Positions 19,074-27,588 of a stretch of 64,000 nt of DNA are shown here, piece by piece. The position numbers and the translations under genes are program-made. The notes below the pieces were generated by a model. The model had not been told where the DNA came from and did not search any database. It saw only the letters and a list, made by a program, of their open reading frames with translations. The DNA is from Brevibacterium sp. 239c (lineage in GTDB: Bacteria; Actinomycetota; Actinomycetes; Actinomycetales; Brevibacteriaceae): the NCBI RefSeq assembly GCF_900169365.1, contig NZ_FXZH01000003.1:124001-188000 (forward strand). The letters are read 5' to 3'. How positions within the stretch are numbered: the first letter of the stretch is position 1; the number at the start of each line of letters is the position of its first letter.

Positions 19074-21176
19074 TCAGCGGATCGCCGAGGTGGTTTCGTC
19101 GTCGAGATTCGCATCGACGTCTCCACCCAGATGCTGATCCCACCAGTCGAGCATCGCCTCGAAGCGCTGCCGACGGTGCCGAGGTTGGCCCGCGCGTGAG
19201 AGTTCGTGATTCTCGCCTGGGAAGATGAGCAGCTCCGTGTCGACACCCGCTCGCTGCAGTGCGGCATAGTACTGCTGTGCCTGTTCGAGCGGACACCGGA
19301 AGTCGAGTTCCGAATGCATCACGAGGCTGGGTGTGCGCACCTGTGAGGCATGTGCCAACGGCGACTGCCGTGCAATGGCCTGCGCATCACGAGTGGTGTA
19401 TTCCTCTGTGAAGAAGCGTCCGATGTCGGAGGTGCCCACGAAGCTGTCGGGGTCGAGATAGCCACGTTCGACGATCGCCGCCTGGAAGCGGTGATCGTCG
19501 GCGGTCATCATCGCGGTGAGATAGCCGCCATAGGAACCGCCTTGGACGCCGAGGCTGCTGGAGTCGAGCTCTGCATCGCCGGCCAATGCGTGGTCGAGGA
19601 CGGCCAGGACGTCGGCCATTGCTGGGGCGGCCATGTCCCCCTGAACCGCTGTCCCCCACGTACGAGTGCGTCCGCCGGAGCCGCGCGGATTTGCGTAGAC
19701 CACGGCATAGCCCGCCGAGGTGAGGATCTGGGTTTCGTCGAACCACCCGTGGGTGTACTGCGCGAACGGTCCACCGTGGATGTTGAGAATGACAGGGAAC
19801 GGTCCTGGGCCGCTGGGCTTCGCCAGCCACCCGGTGATGGACCCGCCCTCACCGTCGACTCGAAGAAGCTGTGGGAGGACGGAATTCGCGGGCGCTGGGT
19901 GTGCCCTGACCGCGCCGTCGTCTGTCGTGGTCGAGCCGGCGTCCGTGGCGGTGATGTCCCCGCCTGTGCCCGTGGCTTTCGTGCCGTCGGCTGAGAGCCG
20001 CACTCGGTGTAGCACGGCTGGGTTGGTGGGCGTGTCCCCTGTCCAGACGAGGCTGTCGCCGTCGACATCGATGCCGTTGACCACGGCTGTTTCGTCCGTG
20101 AGGAAGTCCAGCTCGTCCAGCGTGCGGTTCTCCGCCGCCAGTTCGATCGAGATGATCCGTGAGGCTCCGTCCGTGTCCACAACAGCGATGACAGGCGCAT
20201 CTCCGCGGACACCACTGCCGTGGCCGGTGCCATGGCCGGTGCCATGGCCGGTGCCATGGCCGGTACCGGCGATCTGAGGCCGGATCGAGGCGACTGAGAC
20301 GGTCTCAGGGTCTGTCAGACGCCGTGTCGAACCGGCTGTCAGATCGTGGACGAAGAGTCCGGGCATCTGCCCGACGAAGTCGAGTTCGTCTCGGGTCAGT
20401 TCATTGCCGATGAGCAGCAGGGTCTCTTCGTCGATCCACCGGTGCAGGTTCACACTCATCCGTGGCAGCGTCAACGCTTCGGGGCGTTCTCCGCCGAGCA
20501 GCCACACGGTAGAGCGCAGGTCAGGCTCGCCGTGGTCAGGCGCCAGCGAGGAGACCACACTGACTCTGGTGCCACTCGGTGAGAACTGCGGGTCGTGGAC
20601 GTCGGATTCTGGGGTCTCTAAGAGTGTGGACAACGGGACTTCGGCACCGCCGGCAATGCCGGACTTGCCCAGCCCCGGTTCGACGAGATCGACGAGGAAT
20701 GCTCGCGCCGGACGGTCGTTCGTGTAGCCGAGCCCATTGCTCAGGTAGGCCGCCGAGGTGATTCGCCGTGGCGCTTCCTCGCTGGCGGGAACGTCCTCGT
20801 CCTGACCGTAGCGTCCCGTTTCAGCGACCCGGGCGACGTAGAGAGCTCGTGCGCCGTCATCATCGAGTGCGAATTCGGAGACGCCGAGGTGATTGTCCGT
20901 GATCCGATGAGCAGTTTCGAGGCTGGAACCGACGAACAGCTGACCGGATTCCTTCTTGGCCGCGCTCAGATATCCGGACCAATTGGTGCGGACCTCGGGT
21001 GCGTAGTCTCGCCAGTTGTGGGTCAACCGTCGCGAGGACTCCCCTGACAGCGCGAACAGCTGCGAGAGGTAGCTGTTGGATTCAAGGTCGGGACGGGTGA
21101 TTGTGATGACGGCTTCGCTGCCGCGTATCACTGGGGATGAGTACTCGGCGAGGGCGTCGAGATCTTCGGGGTTCAT
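19074..21176 (-). CDS. S9 family (prolyl oligopeptidase-like) peptidase
   Basis: Serine peptidase of 700 aa with an N-terminal beta-propeller-like half and a C-terminal alpha/beta hydrolase domain. The nucleophile is Ser of GGSYGGY (about residue 548), followed by the acid in HSELDFRCP and the His in GENHELSR. No signal peptide is seen, so it is probably cytoplasmic. The ATG at 21176 overlaps the HIT-gene stop (ATGA) and has AAAGGA nine nt upstream; the ATG at 21185 sits directly against that site. A run of (GTGH)n in the propeller half is encoded by a 12-bp tandem repeat. Substrate unknown, likely peptides or acyl-peptides. Confidence 0.9.
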   Translation of the reverse strand: MNPEDLDALAEYSSPVIRGSEAVITITRPDLESNSYLSQLFALSGESSRRLTHNWRDYAPEVRTNWSGYLSAAKKESGQLFVGSSLETAHRITDNHLGVSEFALDDDGARALYVARVAETGRYGQDEDVPASEEAPRRITSAAYLSNGLGYTNDRPARAFLVDLVEPGLGKSGIAGGAEVPLSTLLETPESDVHDPQFSPSGTRVSVVSSLAPDHGEPDLRSTVWLLGGERPEALTLPRMSVNLHRWIDEETLLLIGNELTRDELDFVGQMPGLFVHDLTAGSTRRLTDPETVSVASIRPQIAGTGHGTGHGTGHGTGHGSGVRGDAPVIAVVDTDGASRIISIELAAENRTLDELDFLTDETAVVNGIDVDGDSLVWTGDTPTNPAVLHRVRLSADGTKATGTGGDITATDAGSTTTDDGAVRAHPAPANSVLPQLLRVDGEGGSITGWLAKPSGPGPFPVILNIHGGPFAQYTHGWFDETQILTSAGYAVVYANPRGSGGRTRTWGTAVQGDMAAPAMADVLAVLDHALAGDAELDSSSLGVQGGSYGGYLTAMMTADDHRFQAAIVERGYLDPDSFVGTSDIGRFFTEEYTTRDAQAIARQSPLAHASQVRTPSLVMHSELDFRCPLEQAQQYYAALQRAGVDTELLIFPGENHELSRAGQPRHRRQRFEAMLDWWDQHLGGDVDANLDDETTSAIR
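20224..20259. repeat. 12-bp tandem repeat, three perfect copies, inside the S9 peptidase gene
   Basis: CCGGTGCCATGG occurs three times without change (20224-20235, 20236-20247, 20248-20259), with partial copies on both sides. It encodes the (GTGH)n run and keeps the frame when copies are gained or lost. Confidence 0.9.
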
Positions 21177-21772
21177 CTGTTCCATTCCTTTGACAGCGCT
21201 GCCTGCACATCAGCGTGCACCTGCGGCAGAGCTTTGGTCTGTGCCACGACGGGCAGGAAGTTCGAGTCCCCGCCCCATCTGGGCACAATGTGCTGGTGGA
21301 GGTGTGCGGCGATTCCGGCACCTGCCACGGGACCTTGGTTCATTCCCAGGTTGAAGCCGTCCGGGGATGACACGGCGCGGATGACGGTCATCGCCTTCTG
21401 CGAGAAGTGAGCGAGTTCAGCGGTCTCCGACTCGGTCAGCTCCGTGTAGTCCGCGACGTGACGATAGGGGCAGATGAGGAGGTGGCCCGGGTTGTACGGA
21501 TACAGGTTGAGCACCGCGTACACCTCGTCACCGCGGGCCACGATCAGGCCCTCTTCATCGGACTTCGTCGGTGCCGTGCAGAACGGACATTCGGAGACTC
21601 CGGAGTCCTTGGGTTTGTCCTGTCCGCCGATGTAGACCATCCGATGTGGTGTCCACAGCCGCTGGAAGCCATCAGGTTCGCCGGGAAAGCCTGCAGCCGC
21701 CTCTGGTTCAGGTATGCCCTCACAAGGATCGGAGCTGCCCTCGCCGAGGTGGTTGTGTGGTTTCTCCGTCAT
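21173..21772 (-). CDS. HIT-family protein, Ap4A phosphorylase-like
   Basis: Histidine-triad hydrolase/transferase of 199 aa. The catalytic triad is [10 protein letters not shown] near residue 158, and two zinc-type Cys occur in SECPFCTAP. The arrangement [11 protein letters not shown] followed by CPFC is that of the mycobacterial Rv2613c type, which has been described as an Ap4A phosphorylase. As in Mycobacterium, it follows thrS directly, and the start overlaps the thrS stop (ATGA). In many actinobacteria pgsA and pimA come next, but here a peptidase follows. Confidence 0.88.
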   Translation of the reverse strand: MTEKPHNHLGEGSSDPCEGIPEPEAAAGFPGEPDGFQRLWTPHRMVYIGGQDKPKDSGVSECPFCTAPTKSDEEGLIVARGDEVYAVLNLYPYNPGHLLICPYRHVADYTELTESETAELAHFSQKAMTVIRAVSSPDGFNLGMNQGPVAGAGIAAHLHQHIVPRWGGDSNFLPVVAQTKALPQVHADVQAALSKEWNR

Positions 21773-23775
21773 ACCTGGGCCTTGGCTTCGATGGATTCGA
21801 TGATCCTGCTGACCGCCTCGGCGACGGATACGCCGTTGTCCTGTTCACCGTTGCGGAAACGGAACGACACGGCATTTGCGTCGCGGTCCTCCCCACCGGC
21901 GATGAGCACGAAGGGCACCTTCGACTTCGAGGCGTTGCGGATCTTCTTCGGGAACCGATCGTCGCTGTCGTCGATCTCCACGCGCACTCCGGCGGCGCGC
22001 AGCTGTGAGGCCACCTCCGCGAGGTATTCGTTGAATTCCTCGGCCACGGGAATGCAGGTGACCTGGACCGGTGCCAACCAGACGGGGAACGCACCCGCAT
22101 AGTGTTCGATGAGCACACCCATGAACCGTTCGATGGAGCCGAACTTTGCCGAGTGGATCATCACGGGCTGTTTGCGGGTGCCGTCGGCGGCCTGGTACTC
22201 CAGACCGAAGCGCTCGGGCTGGTTGAAGTCGAGCTGAACGGTCGACATCTGCCAGGTCCGGCCGATGGCATCGCGGGCCTGGACGGAGACCTTGGGGCCG
22301 TAGAACGCGGCTCCGCCCGGGTCGGGAACCAGTTCGAGTCCGGTTTCCAACGCGACCTCTTCGAGAACCTGCGTGGCTTCTGCCCACTGCTCATCCGAGC
22401 CGATGAATTTGTCCTTCTTCTTCCCGTCTTCGTCGCGAGTCGACAGTTCCAGGTAGAAGTCATCGAGTCCGAAATCGCGCAGCAGGCTGAGGACGAATTC
22501 GAGGAGGTGGCGGATCTCCTTGGCGGCGTCTTCCTGAGCCACATAGGAATGCGAATCGTCCTGTGTCAGTGCGCGCACGCGGGTGAGGCCGTGGACGACT
22601 CCGGAGGCCTCGTCGCGGTACACGGTGCCGAACTCGAAGAGACGCAGGGGAAGCTCACGGTATGAGCGACCGCGCGAGCGGTAGATGAGGTTGTGCATGG
22701 GGCAGTTCATCGCCTTGAGGCGGTAGGGAGTGCCCTCCTTGACGATCTCACCGGACTCGTCGCGGACCTCGTCGACGGAGATCGACGGGAACATGTTCTC
22801 GCCGTAGTACGGCAGGTGCCCCGATGTGTAGTACAGGTTTTCCTTCGAGATGTGCGGGGTGCCGACGTATTCGAAGCCTTCTTCGATGTGGCGGGCGCGG
22901 ACGTAGTCCTCCATCTCGCGCTTGATGACACCGCCCTTGGGGTGGAAGACGGGCAGGCCTGAACCGAGTTCCTCGGGGAATGAGAACAGGTCGAGTTCGG
23001 CGCCGAGCTTGCGGTGGTCACGGCGTTCGGCCTCGGCGAGGCGGTCCTGGTGTGCTTTGAGATCCTCTTTCGAGGCCCAGGCGGTGCCGTAGACGCGCTG
23101 CAGACTGGCATTGGCCTGGTCTCCGCGCCAGTAGGCCGCCGAGGAGCGGGTGACGGCGAATCCGTTGCCGATCAGTTTGGTGGTGGGCAGGTGCGGTCCT
23201 CGGCAGAGATCCTGCCATACGATCTCGCCCTTGCGGTCGAGGTTCTCATAGACGGTGAGCTCGCCGGCACCGACCTCGACGGAGGCGGAATCGTCGGAGC
23301 CTGCACCCTTGTCGGAGATCAGTTCGAGTTTGTAGGGCTCGTTGGCCATGCGCGCTTTGGCTTCGTCCTCGGTGACGACGACGCGGTTGAAGCTCTGGCC
23401 GGACTTCACAATCTGGGCGGCCTTCTTCTGGATCGCCTTGAGGTCTTCGGGGGTGAAGGGCTCGGCCACGTCGAAGTCGAAGTAATAGCCGTCTGTGATG
23501 TAGGGGCCGATGCCGAGCTTCGCGTCGGGGAACAGGTCCTGGACAGCCTGGGCTGTGACGTGGGCGGTCGAGTGGCGAAGAATGTCGAGTCCGGCTGGAG
23601 AATCGATGGTGATCGGAGCGATCTGGTCACCAGCGGCGAGTTCGCGACTGAGATCGACGGGCTGTCCGTCGAGCCACATTGCAACGACTGTGCGGTCCGT
23701 GGAGAAGATCTCCGTGCCAGTCAACCCCTGTTTCCAAGGAATGGTCTCTCCCGCGCAGTCAATGCTGTCAGCCAC
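21769..23775 (-). CDS. thrS: Threonyl-tRNA synthetase
   Basis: Class II enzyme that charges tRNA-Thr and edits mischarged Ser, 668 aa. Domains in order: N-terminal TGS; editing domain with [24 protein letters not shown]; the catalytic core with Cys ligand in [13 protein letters not shown], motif 2 [15 protein letters not shown] and motif 3 region [21 protein letters not shown]; and the anticodon-binding domain ([13 protein letters not shown]). GTG start preceded by CGGAGA. First gene of a thrS-HIT-peptidase unit. No T-box-like leader is evident. Confidence 0.97.
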   Translation of the reverse strand: MADSIDCAGETIPWKQGLTGTEIFSTDRTVVAMWLDGQPVDLSRELAAGDQIAPITIDSPAGLDILRHSTAHVTAQAVQDLFPDAKLGIGPYITDGYYFDFDVAEPFTPEDLKAIQKKAAQIVKSGQSFNRVVVTEDEAKARMANEPYKLELISDKGAGSDDSASVEVGAGELTVYENLDRKGEIVWQDLCRGPHLPTTKLIGNGFAVTRSSAAYWRGDQANASLQRVYGTAWASKEDLKAHQDRLAEAERRDHRKLGAELDLFSFPEELGSGLPVFHPKGGVIKREMEDYVRARHIEEGFEYVGTPHISKENLYYTSGHLPYYGENMFPSISVDEVRDESGEIVKEGTPYRLKAMNCPMHNLIYRSRGRSYRELPLRLFEFGTVYRDEASGVVHGLTRVRALTQDDSHSYVAQEDAAKEIRHLLEFVLSLLRDFGLDDFYLELSTRDEDGKKKDKFIGSDEQWAEATQVLEEVALETGLELVPDPGGAAFYGPKVSVQARDAIGRTWQMSTVQLDFNQPERFGLEYQAADGTRKQPVMIHSAKFGSIERFMGVLIEHYAGAFPVWLAPVQVTCIPVAEEFNEYLAEVASQLRAAGVRVEIDDSDDRFPKKIRNASKSKVPFVLIAGGEDRDANAVSFRFRNGEQDNGVSVAEAVSRIIESIEAKAQV

Positions 23776-23809
23776 TGATCTTCTCCGTTCGTCTGTGTTG
23801 GGGTGCCTC

Positions 23810-23823
23810 GCCCCTAGAGTCTA
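23810..23823 (-). promoter_or_regulatory. Candidate thrS promoter block, TAGACTCTAGGGGC
   Basis: TAGACT (23818-23823) with CTAGGGGC, about 42 nt upstream of the thrS GTG; identical over 14 bases to the block upstream of yebC. Predicted initiation is near 23811. Confidence 0.5.
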
Positions 23824-23844
23824 ATACCTAATCGGCGGTGCGAA

Positions 23845-23884
23845 ATCAGTTGGGTGGCAGTCGTGAGACCGCCACCCAACTGAT
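23845..23884 (-). terminator. Hairpin terminator after the DUF4190/DUF4352 gene
   Basis: Perfect 14-bp stem: ATCAGTTGGGTGGC (23845-23858) pairs with GCCACCCAACTGAT (23871-23884), with a 12-nt loop. It lies about 75 bp after the stop codon of the leftward gene and upstream of thrS. The T tract is short. Confidence 0.65.
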
Positions 23885-23960
23885 GAATCGTATGCAATTT
23901 TCGATGTCTGCGCGGTTCGCGCCTATGTCGCTCGGGATCGACGCACCGCCCCGAGCCACA

Positions 23961-25250
23961 TCACGCGGCCTTGCTGAATTCGAAGTCCTTGCCCTTACCG
24001 AGATCTTCGGTCAGTGAGAGCTTCAGGTGAACCTTGTCGACTTCAGCCGACGGCACTGCGAACGCGAGCTGGACAGTGTTCTCTCCATTCGCGGGGACCG
24101 GCTCGCTGAATGCGAAGCCACCTGAGTAATTCTTGGAGCCGTCGAAGACGTCCTTATACTCCTTGCCGGCACCGTTATCGGCCGTGACTCGGGCAAGCCC
24201 CAGATCGGCGTCTGAGCTCCCGCTGTTCTTCACGGTCACAGTCACGACTGCGACCTCACCCTTGGTACTTTCGGCTCCTGCCGCATATTCGTCCACGGTA
24301 CCTGGCTTCACGGCGATGGCCGCGGTCAGATCGGTGCCGATCTCGACCCCGCCGTCCTCGACAGGAGGAGCAGCTTCTTCACTGTCGTCAGATGAACCTG
24401 CACCCTCGCTGGGGTCCTGTGCTGGGTCAGAGGGGCCTTGGACCGGTGCTGGGGATGAGGACTGCGCATCGGCAGCTTCGCCGATCGCGGTGATGAACAT
24501 GCCACCGAAGATCAAGGTGACGATGACAGAGATGATCGAGAACAGGATGGCAATGAAACTGAGGATCATGCCGGTAATAGTCATGCCCTTGTTGTTGGCC
24601 ACCCCCTTCTTGATCGAGGAGAGACCGACGAACGCGAAGATCACACCAGCAACTCCGAAGAGGAATCCGATCCCGAAGAAAATGGACAGGACGATACCGG
24701 CGATGCCACCGACAAGAGCGAGAATGCCCCAGATGTTCTTCGACTTGTTGTTGCCCGGGCCAGCAGAATACGAACCGTAGCTCGCATTGGGGTTGGCAGG
24801 AATGAACTGGTCCGAAGAACCGTCAGCACCGGCATAAGCAGGCTGCTGACCGTATTGGTTTGCGTCATAGCCCTGTGCATTGGGGTCATAACCCTGGCCG
24901 TAGCCGCCCTGGTTCTGGCCGTAGGGGTCTTGACCGTAGTAGCCCTGTGCGTTGGCGTCGTAGCCCGACGCGTTGGCACCGTAGCCTTGGCCGTAGCCAC
25001 CCTGATTCTGGTCGTAGCTTGGCGCTCCCGTGTCAATCGGCTGACCGTACTGAGGCTGCGAACCATACTGGGGCTGTGAGCCGTACTGAGGCTGCTGGTT
25101 CGGGTCGTTCTGTGAGCCGTACTGAGGCGCGCTGTTCTGATCTCCAGAGAAACTAGGAGCGCTGGGCGGCTGATTGTCGGGGCCCTGACCGTTGGGGTTC
25201 TGATTTCCAGAACCGTCATTCGGTTCATACGGGTTCTGAGGAGTAGACAT
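23961..25250 (-). CDS. Membrane protein: Q/G/Y-rich repeats, DUF4190, DUF4352
   Basis: Protein of 429 aa with three parts. Residues about 1-165 are a low-complexity tract with repeated QPQYGS, GYGQGY and DANAQGY units. Residues about 175-270 hold membrane helices of DUF4190 type (IWGILALVGGIAGIVLSIFF and GMTITGMILSFIAILFSII). After an acidic Ser/Pro/Glu linker, the last about 110 residues form a DUF4352-like beta-sandwich (VAVVTVTVKNSGSSDADL), predicted outside the membrane. Function unknown. ATG 25250 follows CGGAG. Single gene with its own terminator. The Q/Y-rich N-terminus resembles that of the DUF4870 protein at 35.6 kb. Confidence 0.85.
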   Translation of the reverse strand: MSTPQNPYEPNDGSGNQNPNGQGPDNQPPSAPSFSGDQNSAPQYGSQNDPNQQPQYGSQPQYGSQPQYGQPIDTGAPSYDQNQGGYGQGYGANASGYDANAQGYYGQDPYGQNQGGYGQGYDPNAQGYDANQYGQQPAYAGADGSSDQFIPANPNASYGSYSAGPGNNKSKNIWGILALVGGIAGIVLSIFFGIGFLFGVAGVIFAFVGLSSIKKGVANNKGMTITGMILSFIAILFSIISVIVTLIFGGMFITAIGEAADAQSSSPAPVQGPSDPAQDPSEGAGSSDDSEEAAPPVEDGGVEIGTDLTAAIAVKPGTVDEYAAGAESTKGEVAVVTVTVKNSGSSDADLGLARVTADNGAGKEYKDVFDGSKNYSGGFAFSEPVPANGENTVQLAFAVPSAEVDKVHLKLSLTEDLGKGKDFEFSKAA

Positions 25251-25400
25251 GAGTGCTCCGAAGTATTCGTCGATGGTTACCCTCACTAGCGTACTAGTGA
25301 ATGTGTGCCTTTCCCCATGACTTCCACGTGGCAGTCTTGACACACGGCCGACACATCGGTCCGCGCTCCTCCGGCCGGAATCATTCGGCGATGAATGCAC

Positions 25401-25429
25401 GAAGCCCCGAGTGAGTCACTCGGGGCTTC
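25401..25429. terminator. Hairpin terminator at the end of the tRNA cluster
   Basis: GAAGCCCCGAGTGA (25401-25414) and TCACTCGGGGCTTC (25416-25429) are exact reverse complements. It lies just beyond the 3' end of the last leftward tRNA and could stop transcription in either direction. Confidence 0.7.
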
Positions 25430-25434
25430 TTCTG

Positions 25435-25506
25435 TGCGCGATACTGGGATCGAACCAGTGACCTCTTCCGTGTCAGGGAAGCGCGCTACCGCTGCGCCAA
25501 TCGCGC
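25435..25506 (-). tRNA. tRNA-Val (anticodon GAC)
   Basis: 72-nt cloverleaf on the reverse strand: acceptor GCGCGAT/ATCGCGC, D stem GCGC, anticodon stem CTTCC/GGAAG with loop CTGACAC, and T arm ACTGG-TTCGATC-CCAGT. The anticodon is GAC. CCA is not encoded. Differs from the neighbouring tRNA-Val at only two positions. Confidence 0.96.
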
Positions 25507-25542
25507 CTTATTCAGTTATTGCACCGGAACACAAGGTCCCTG

Positions 25543-25614
25543 TGCGCGATACTGGGATCGAACCAGTGACCTCTTCCGTGTGAAGGAAGCGCGCTACCGC
25601 TGCGCCAATCGCGC
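25543..25614 (-). tRNA. tRNA-Val (anticodon CAC)
   Basis: 72-nt cloverleaf with the same stems as the adjacent tRNA-Val, anticodon loop TTCACAC, anticodon CAC. CCA is not encoded. Separated from the GAC copy by 36 nt, which suggests tandem duplication. Confidence 0.96.
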
Positions 25615-25648
25615 CGACTCACCAATGGAGAACCATCGGACGAATCTG

Positions 25649-25719
25649 AGGTGGCGACGGGATTCGAACCCGTGTATACGGCTTTGCAGGCCGCTGCCTC
25701 GCCTCTCGGCCACGCCACC
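25649..25719 (-). tRNA. tRNA-Cys (anticodon GCA)
   Basis: 71-nt cloverleaf: acceptor GGTGGCG/CGCCACC with U discriminator (the usual tRNA-Cys identity base), anticodon stem GCGGC/GCCGT with loop CTGCAAA, and T loop GGTTCGAATCC. CCA is not encoded. Confidence 0.95.
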
Positions 25720-25745
25720 GCCAAGGCAGTGCCATGACGCCTCCG

Positions 25746-25818
25746 AGCGGATGACGGGATTCGAACCCGCGACCCTCACCTTGGCAAGGTGATGCTCTAC
25801 CAGCTGAGCCACATCCGC
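25746..25818 (-). tRNA. tRNA-Gly (anticodon GCC)
   Basis: 73-nt cloverleaf: acceptor GCGGATG/CATCCGC with U discriminator, D arm GCTCAGCTGGTAGAGC, anticodon stem TCACC/GGTGA with loop TTGCCAA, and T arm with GGTTCGAATCC. First gene of the leftward four-tRNA cluster. Confidence 0.96.
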
Positions 25819-25942
25819 ATTTCTCACTGCCCGGTTTCCCTGGCAACGAGATACAACTCTATACGCAGGTGACGGTCCATGCAAAATCAGATCGGCGTGA
25901 TCGTGGTCACACGCGCAAATCTAGCTTTCAGACTCATCGACT

Positions 25943-25948
25943 TATATT
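25943..25948 (+). promoter_or_regulatory. Candidate -10 box TATATT for the PGPGW gene, leaderless spacing
   Basis: TATATT matches TATAAT at five of six positions and ends 6 nt before the GTG at 25955, so the transcript probably starts at the start codon. No good -35 is visible. Confidence 0.5.
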
Positions 25949-25954
25949 GGAAGA

Positions 25955-26431
25955 GTGAACGATGACCCCACGGACAAGCGCCCGCAAGGGTGGCTGTCGC
26001 GCCATCACAAGCAAGGCGTGCGCCCCTGGCGCAAAACACGTCTGAGCTTCCTGCGCTGGCGCGGAAACATCACAGCCAACCCGCACGCGGCACGGCTCTA
26101 TCGGATCGTCGTCGGCGCAGTGGGCACTCTCATCGTGCTCATCGGACTACTGCTTGTGCCACTGCCGGGCCCCGGGTGGCTCATCGTCATCATCGGACTG
26201 TTCGTCATCTCCAGCGAGTTCAGCTGGGCGCAGAGGATTCTGCACTTCGTGCGAGTCCACGTCGAGAAATGGACGCATTGGGTCATGGCGCAGCCGCTGT
26301 GGGTGCGCTGGACGATCGCTGCGGTCACAGCAGCGTTCGTCGCAGTCCTCGTCTGGAGTGCATTGAGGATCATCGGTCTCCCCGACTGGATCCCCGAACT
26401 CGAGGTCCTCAGGTATCTCAAGTTGCAGTAG
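25955..26431 (+). CDS. PGPGW (TIGR02611-type) transmembrane protein
   Basis: Small membrane protein of 158 aa. After a basic, Arg/Trp-rich cytoplasmic N-terminus there are two adjacent hydrophobic segments (RIVVGAVGTLIVLIGLLLVPL and WLIVIIGLFVISSEF) joined by the diagnostic PLPGPGW motif. An amphipathic stretch and a third helix (WTIAAVTAAFVAVLVWSALRI) follow. Function not known. The GTG start is supported by the -10-like TATATT six nt upstream and by the absence of a real Shine-Dalgarno site. Monocistronic between the tRNAs and zapE. Confidence 0.85.
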   Translation: MNDDPTDKRPQGWLSRHHKQGVRPWRKTRLSFLRWRGNITANPHAARLYRIVVGAVGTLIVLIGLLLVPLPGPGWLIVIIGLFVISSEFSWAQRILHFVRVHVEKWTHWVMAQPLWVRWTIAAVTAAFVAVLVWSALRIIGLPDWIPELEVLRYLKLQ

Positions 26432-26486
26432 CGCCGAAGCCTCCGCGCTGAGTGCTCGCTGCTGAATGCTGCAGGGAGAGCGCCGG

Positions 26487-27497
26487 CTACTGCGCAGAGA
26501 GTGCCGTCAAGCGCGAAAGGCAGCGCATGTACTTCTTGCGGTAGCCTCCGGCCAGCGACTCGTCGGTGAAGACCTTGTTCAGCGCCTGGCCCGAGTTGAT
26601 GATCGTGACGTCGCGGTCATAGAGCCGGTCGACGAGCGCGACGAAGCGCAGGGCTACACCCTCGTTGTCGATCGTCTGCACGTCCTCCCACACGGCTGCG
26701 TCGAGACCGTCGACCATGCGTCCGTAACGCGAAGGGTGGACCGTGGAGAGATGCCGCAGAAGCGTCGGGAAGTCGTCGCGGGCGACGGTGCCGGTCAACT
26801 TAGCCGTCTCGGCGTCAAGGCTCTCAGCCGGAACCGGATCAGCAGGTTCACTCAGCCCGCGATGGCGGTAGTCCTTACCCTCGATCCGGTAGATGTCGAA
26901 CTGGTCGGCAAGCGCCTGGATCTCCCGGAGGAAATCCTGTGCCGCGAAGCGACCCTCTCCCAGTGCCCCGGGCAAGGTGTTCGAGGTGGCGATGATCTTC
27001 ACCCCAGCGTCGGTCAGTTCGCGCATGAGTCGCGACATGAGCACCGTGTCACCGGGATCGTCGAGTTCGAACTCGTCCACGCAGACGAGCTTCATCTGTG
27101 AGAGATCGTCGCGAGCACGGATGAAACCGAGCGCGCCGACGAGGTTCGTATATTCGACGAACGTGCCGAAGGTCGCAGGCTTCTCATTGGCATGCCATGC
27201 CGCGGCCAGGAGGTGGGTTTTGCCTACGCCGTAGCCGCCGTCGAGATAGACCCCCTTGGGTCCGTCCTTGCCCTTCGAAAACAGTTTGCCCAGGAAGCCC
27301 TTCGATGTCGACGACGCCACGAACTCCTCAAGCTTGTTGCGTGCTTGAGCCTGCGAGGGCTCCGAGTCATCGGTGCGGTAGCTGGCGAAGGACACGTCCT
27401 GGAACTGCGGTGGCGGGACAAGGCCCGCAATGAGTTCGTCGGGGGCAACTTGGGGGGAACGGTCGCTCAGTGCGACCAGAGTCTGCTCGGCATTCAC
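26487..27497 (-). CDS. zapE: Cell division protein ZapE / AFG1-like ATPase
   Basis: AAA-type P-loop ATPase of 336 aa in the AFG1/ZapE family; E. coli ZapE associates with the Z ring under stress. Walker A is GGYGVGKTHLLAAAWH, Walker B LVCVDEFELDD, and the arginine-rich core IIATSNTLPGALGEGRF is present. The C-terminal HP...DLYDR-like region (FVALVDRLYDRDVTIINSG) is typical. GTG start with no Shine-Dalgarno; TAGACT (27505-27510) ends 7 nt before it, suggesting a leaderless transcript. Convergent with the PGPGW gene. Confidence 0.92.
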   Translation of the reverse strand: MNAEQTLVALSDRSPQVAPDELIAGLVPPPQFQDVSFASYRTDDSEPSQAQARNKLEEFVASSTSKGFLGKLFSKGKDGPKGVYLDGGYGVGKTHLLAAAWHANEKPATFGTFVEYTNLVGALGFIRARDDLSQMKLVCVDEFELDDPGDTVLMSRLMRELTDAGVKIIATSNTLPGALGEGRFAAQDFLREIQALADQFDIYRIEGKDYRHRGLSEPADPVPAESLDAETAKLTGTVARDDFPTLLRHLSTVHPSRYGRMVDGLDAAVWEDVQTIDNEGVALRFVALVDRLYDRDVTIINSGQALNKVFTDESLAGGYRKKYMRCLSRLTALSAQ

Positions 27498-27504
27498 TCG
27501 GCCT

Positions 27505-27510
27505 AGTCTA
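27505..27510 (-). promoter_or_regulatory. Candidate -10 box TAGACT for zapE, leaderless spacing
   Basis: Reverse-strand TAGACT lies 7 nt before the GTG start. A TTGACG (27526-27531) is present with a short 15-nt spacer. Confidence 0.5.
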
Positions 27511-27588
27511 TTGCAGGCCGCGCCTCGTCAATCAACTGCCGCTGACGTGAGAGTCCTCTCAGCCGAAATTGCATCGGCCGACGACCTG

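Noticed and set aside
20218-20270. Short regular repeats reminiscent of a CRISPR array
   Set aside because: Copies are contiguous with no spacers and lie inside an open coding frame, so it is a coding tandem repeat.
23776-23960. Possible T-box leader upstream of thrS
   Set aside because: The hairpin there is best placed as the terminator of the leftward gene behind it, and no T-box sequence or specifier loop is visible.
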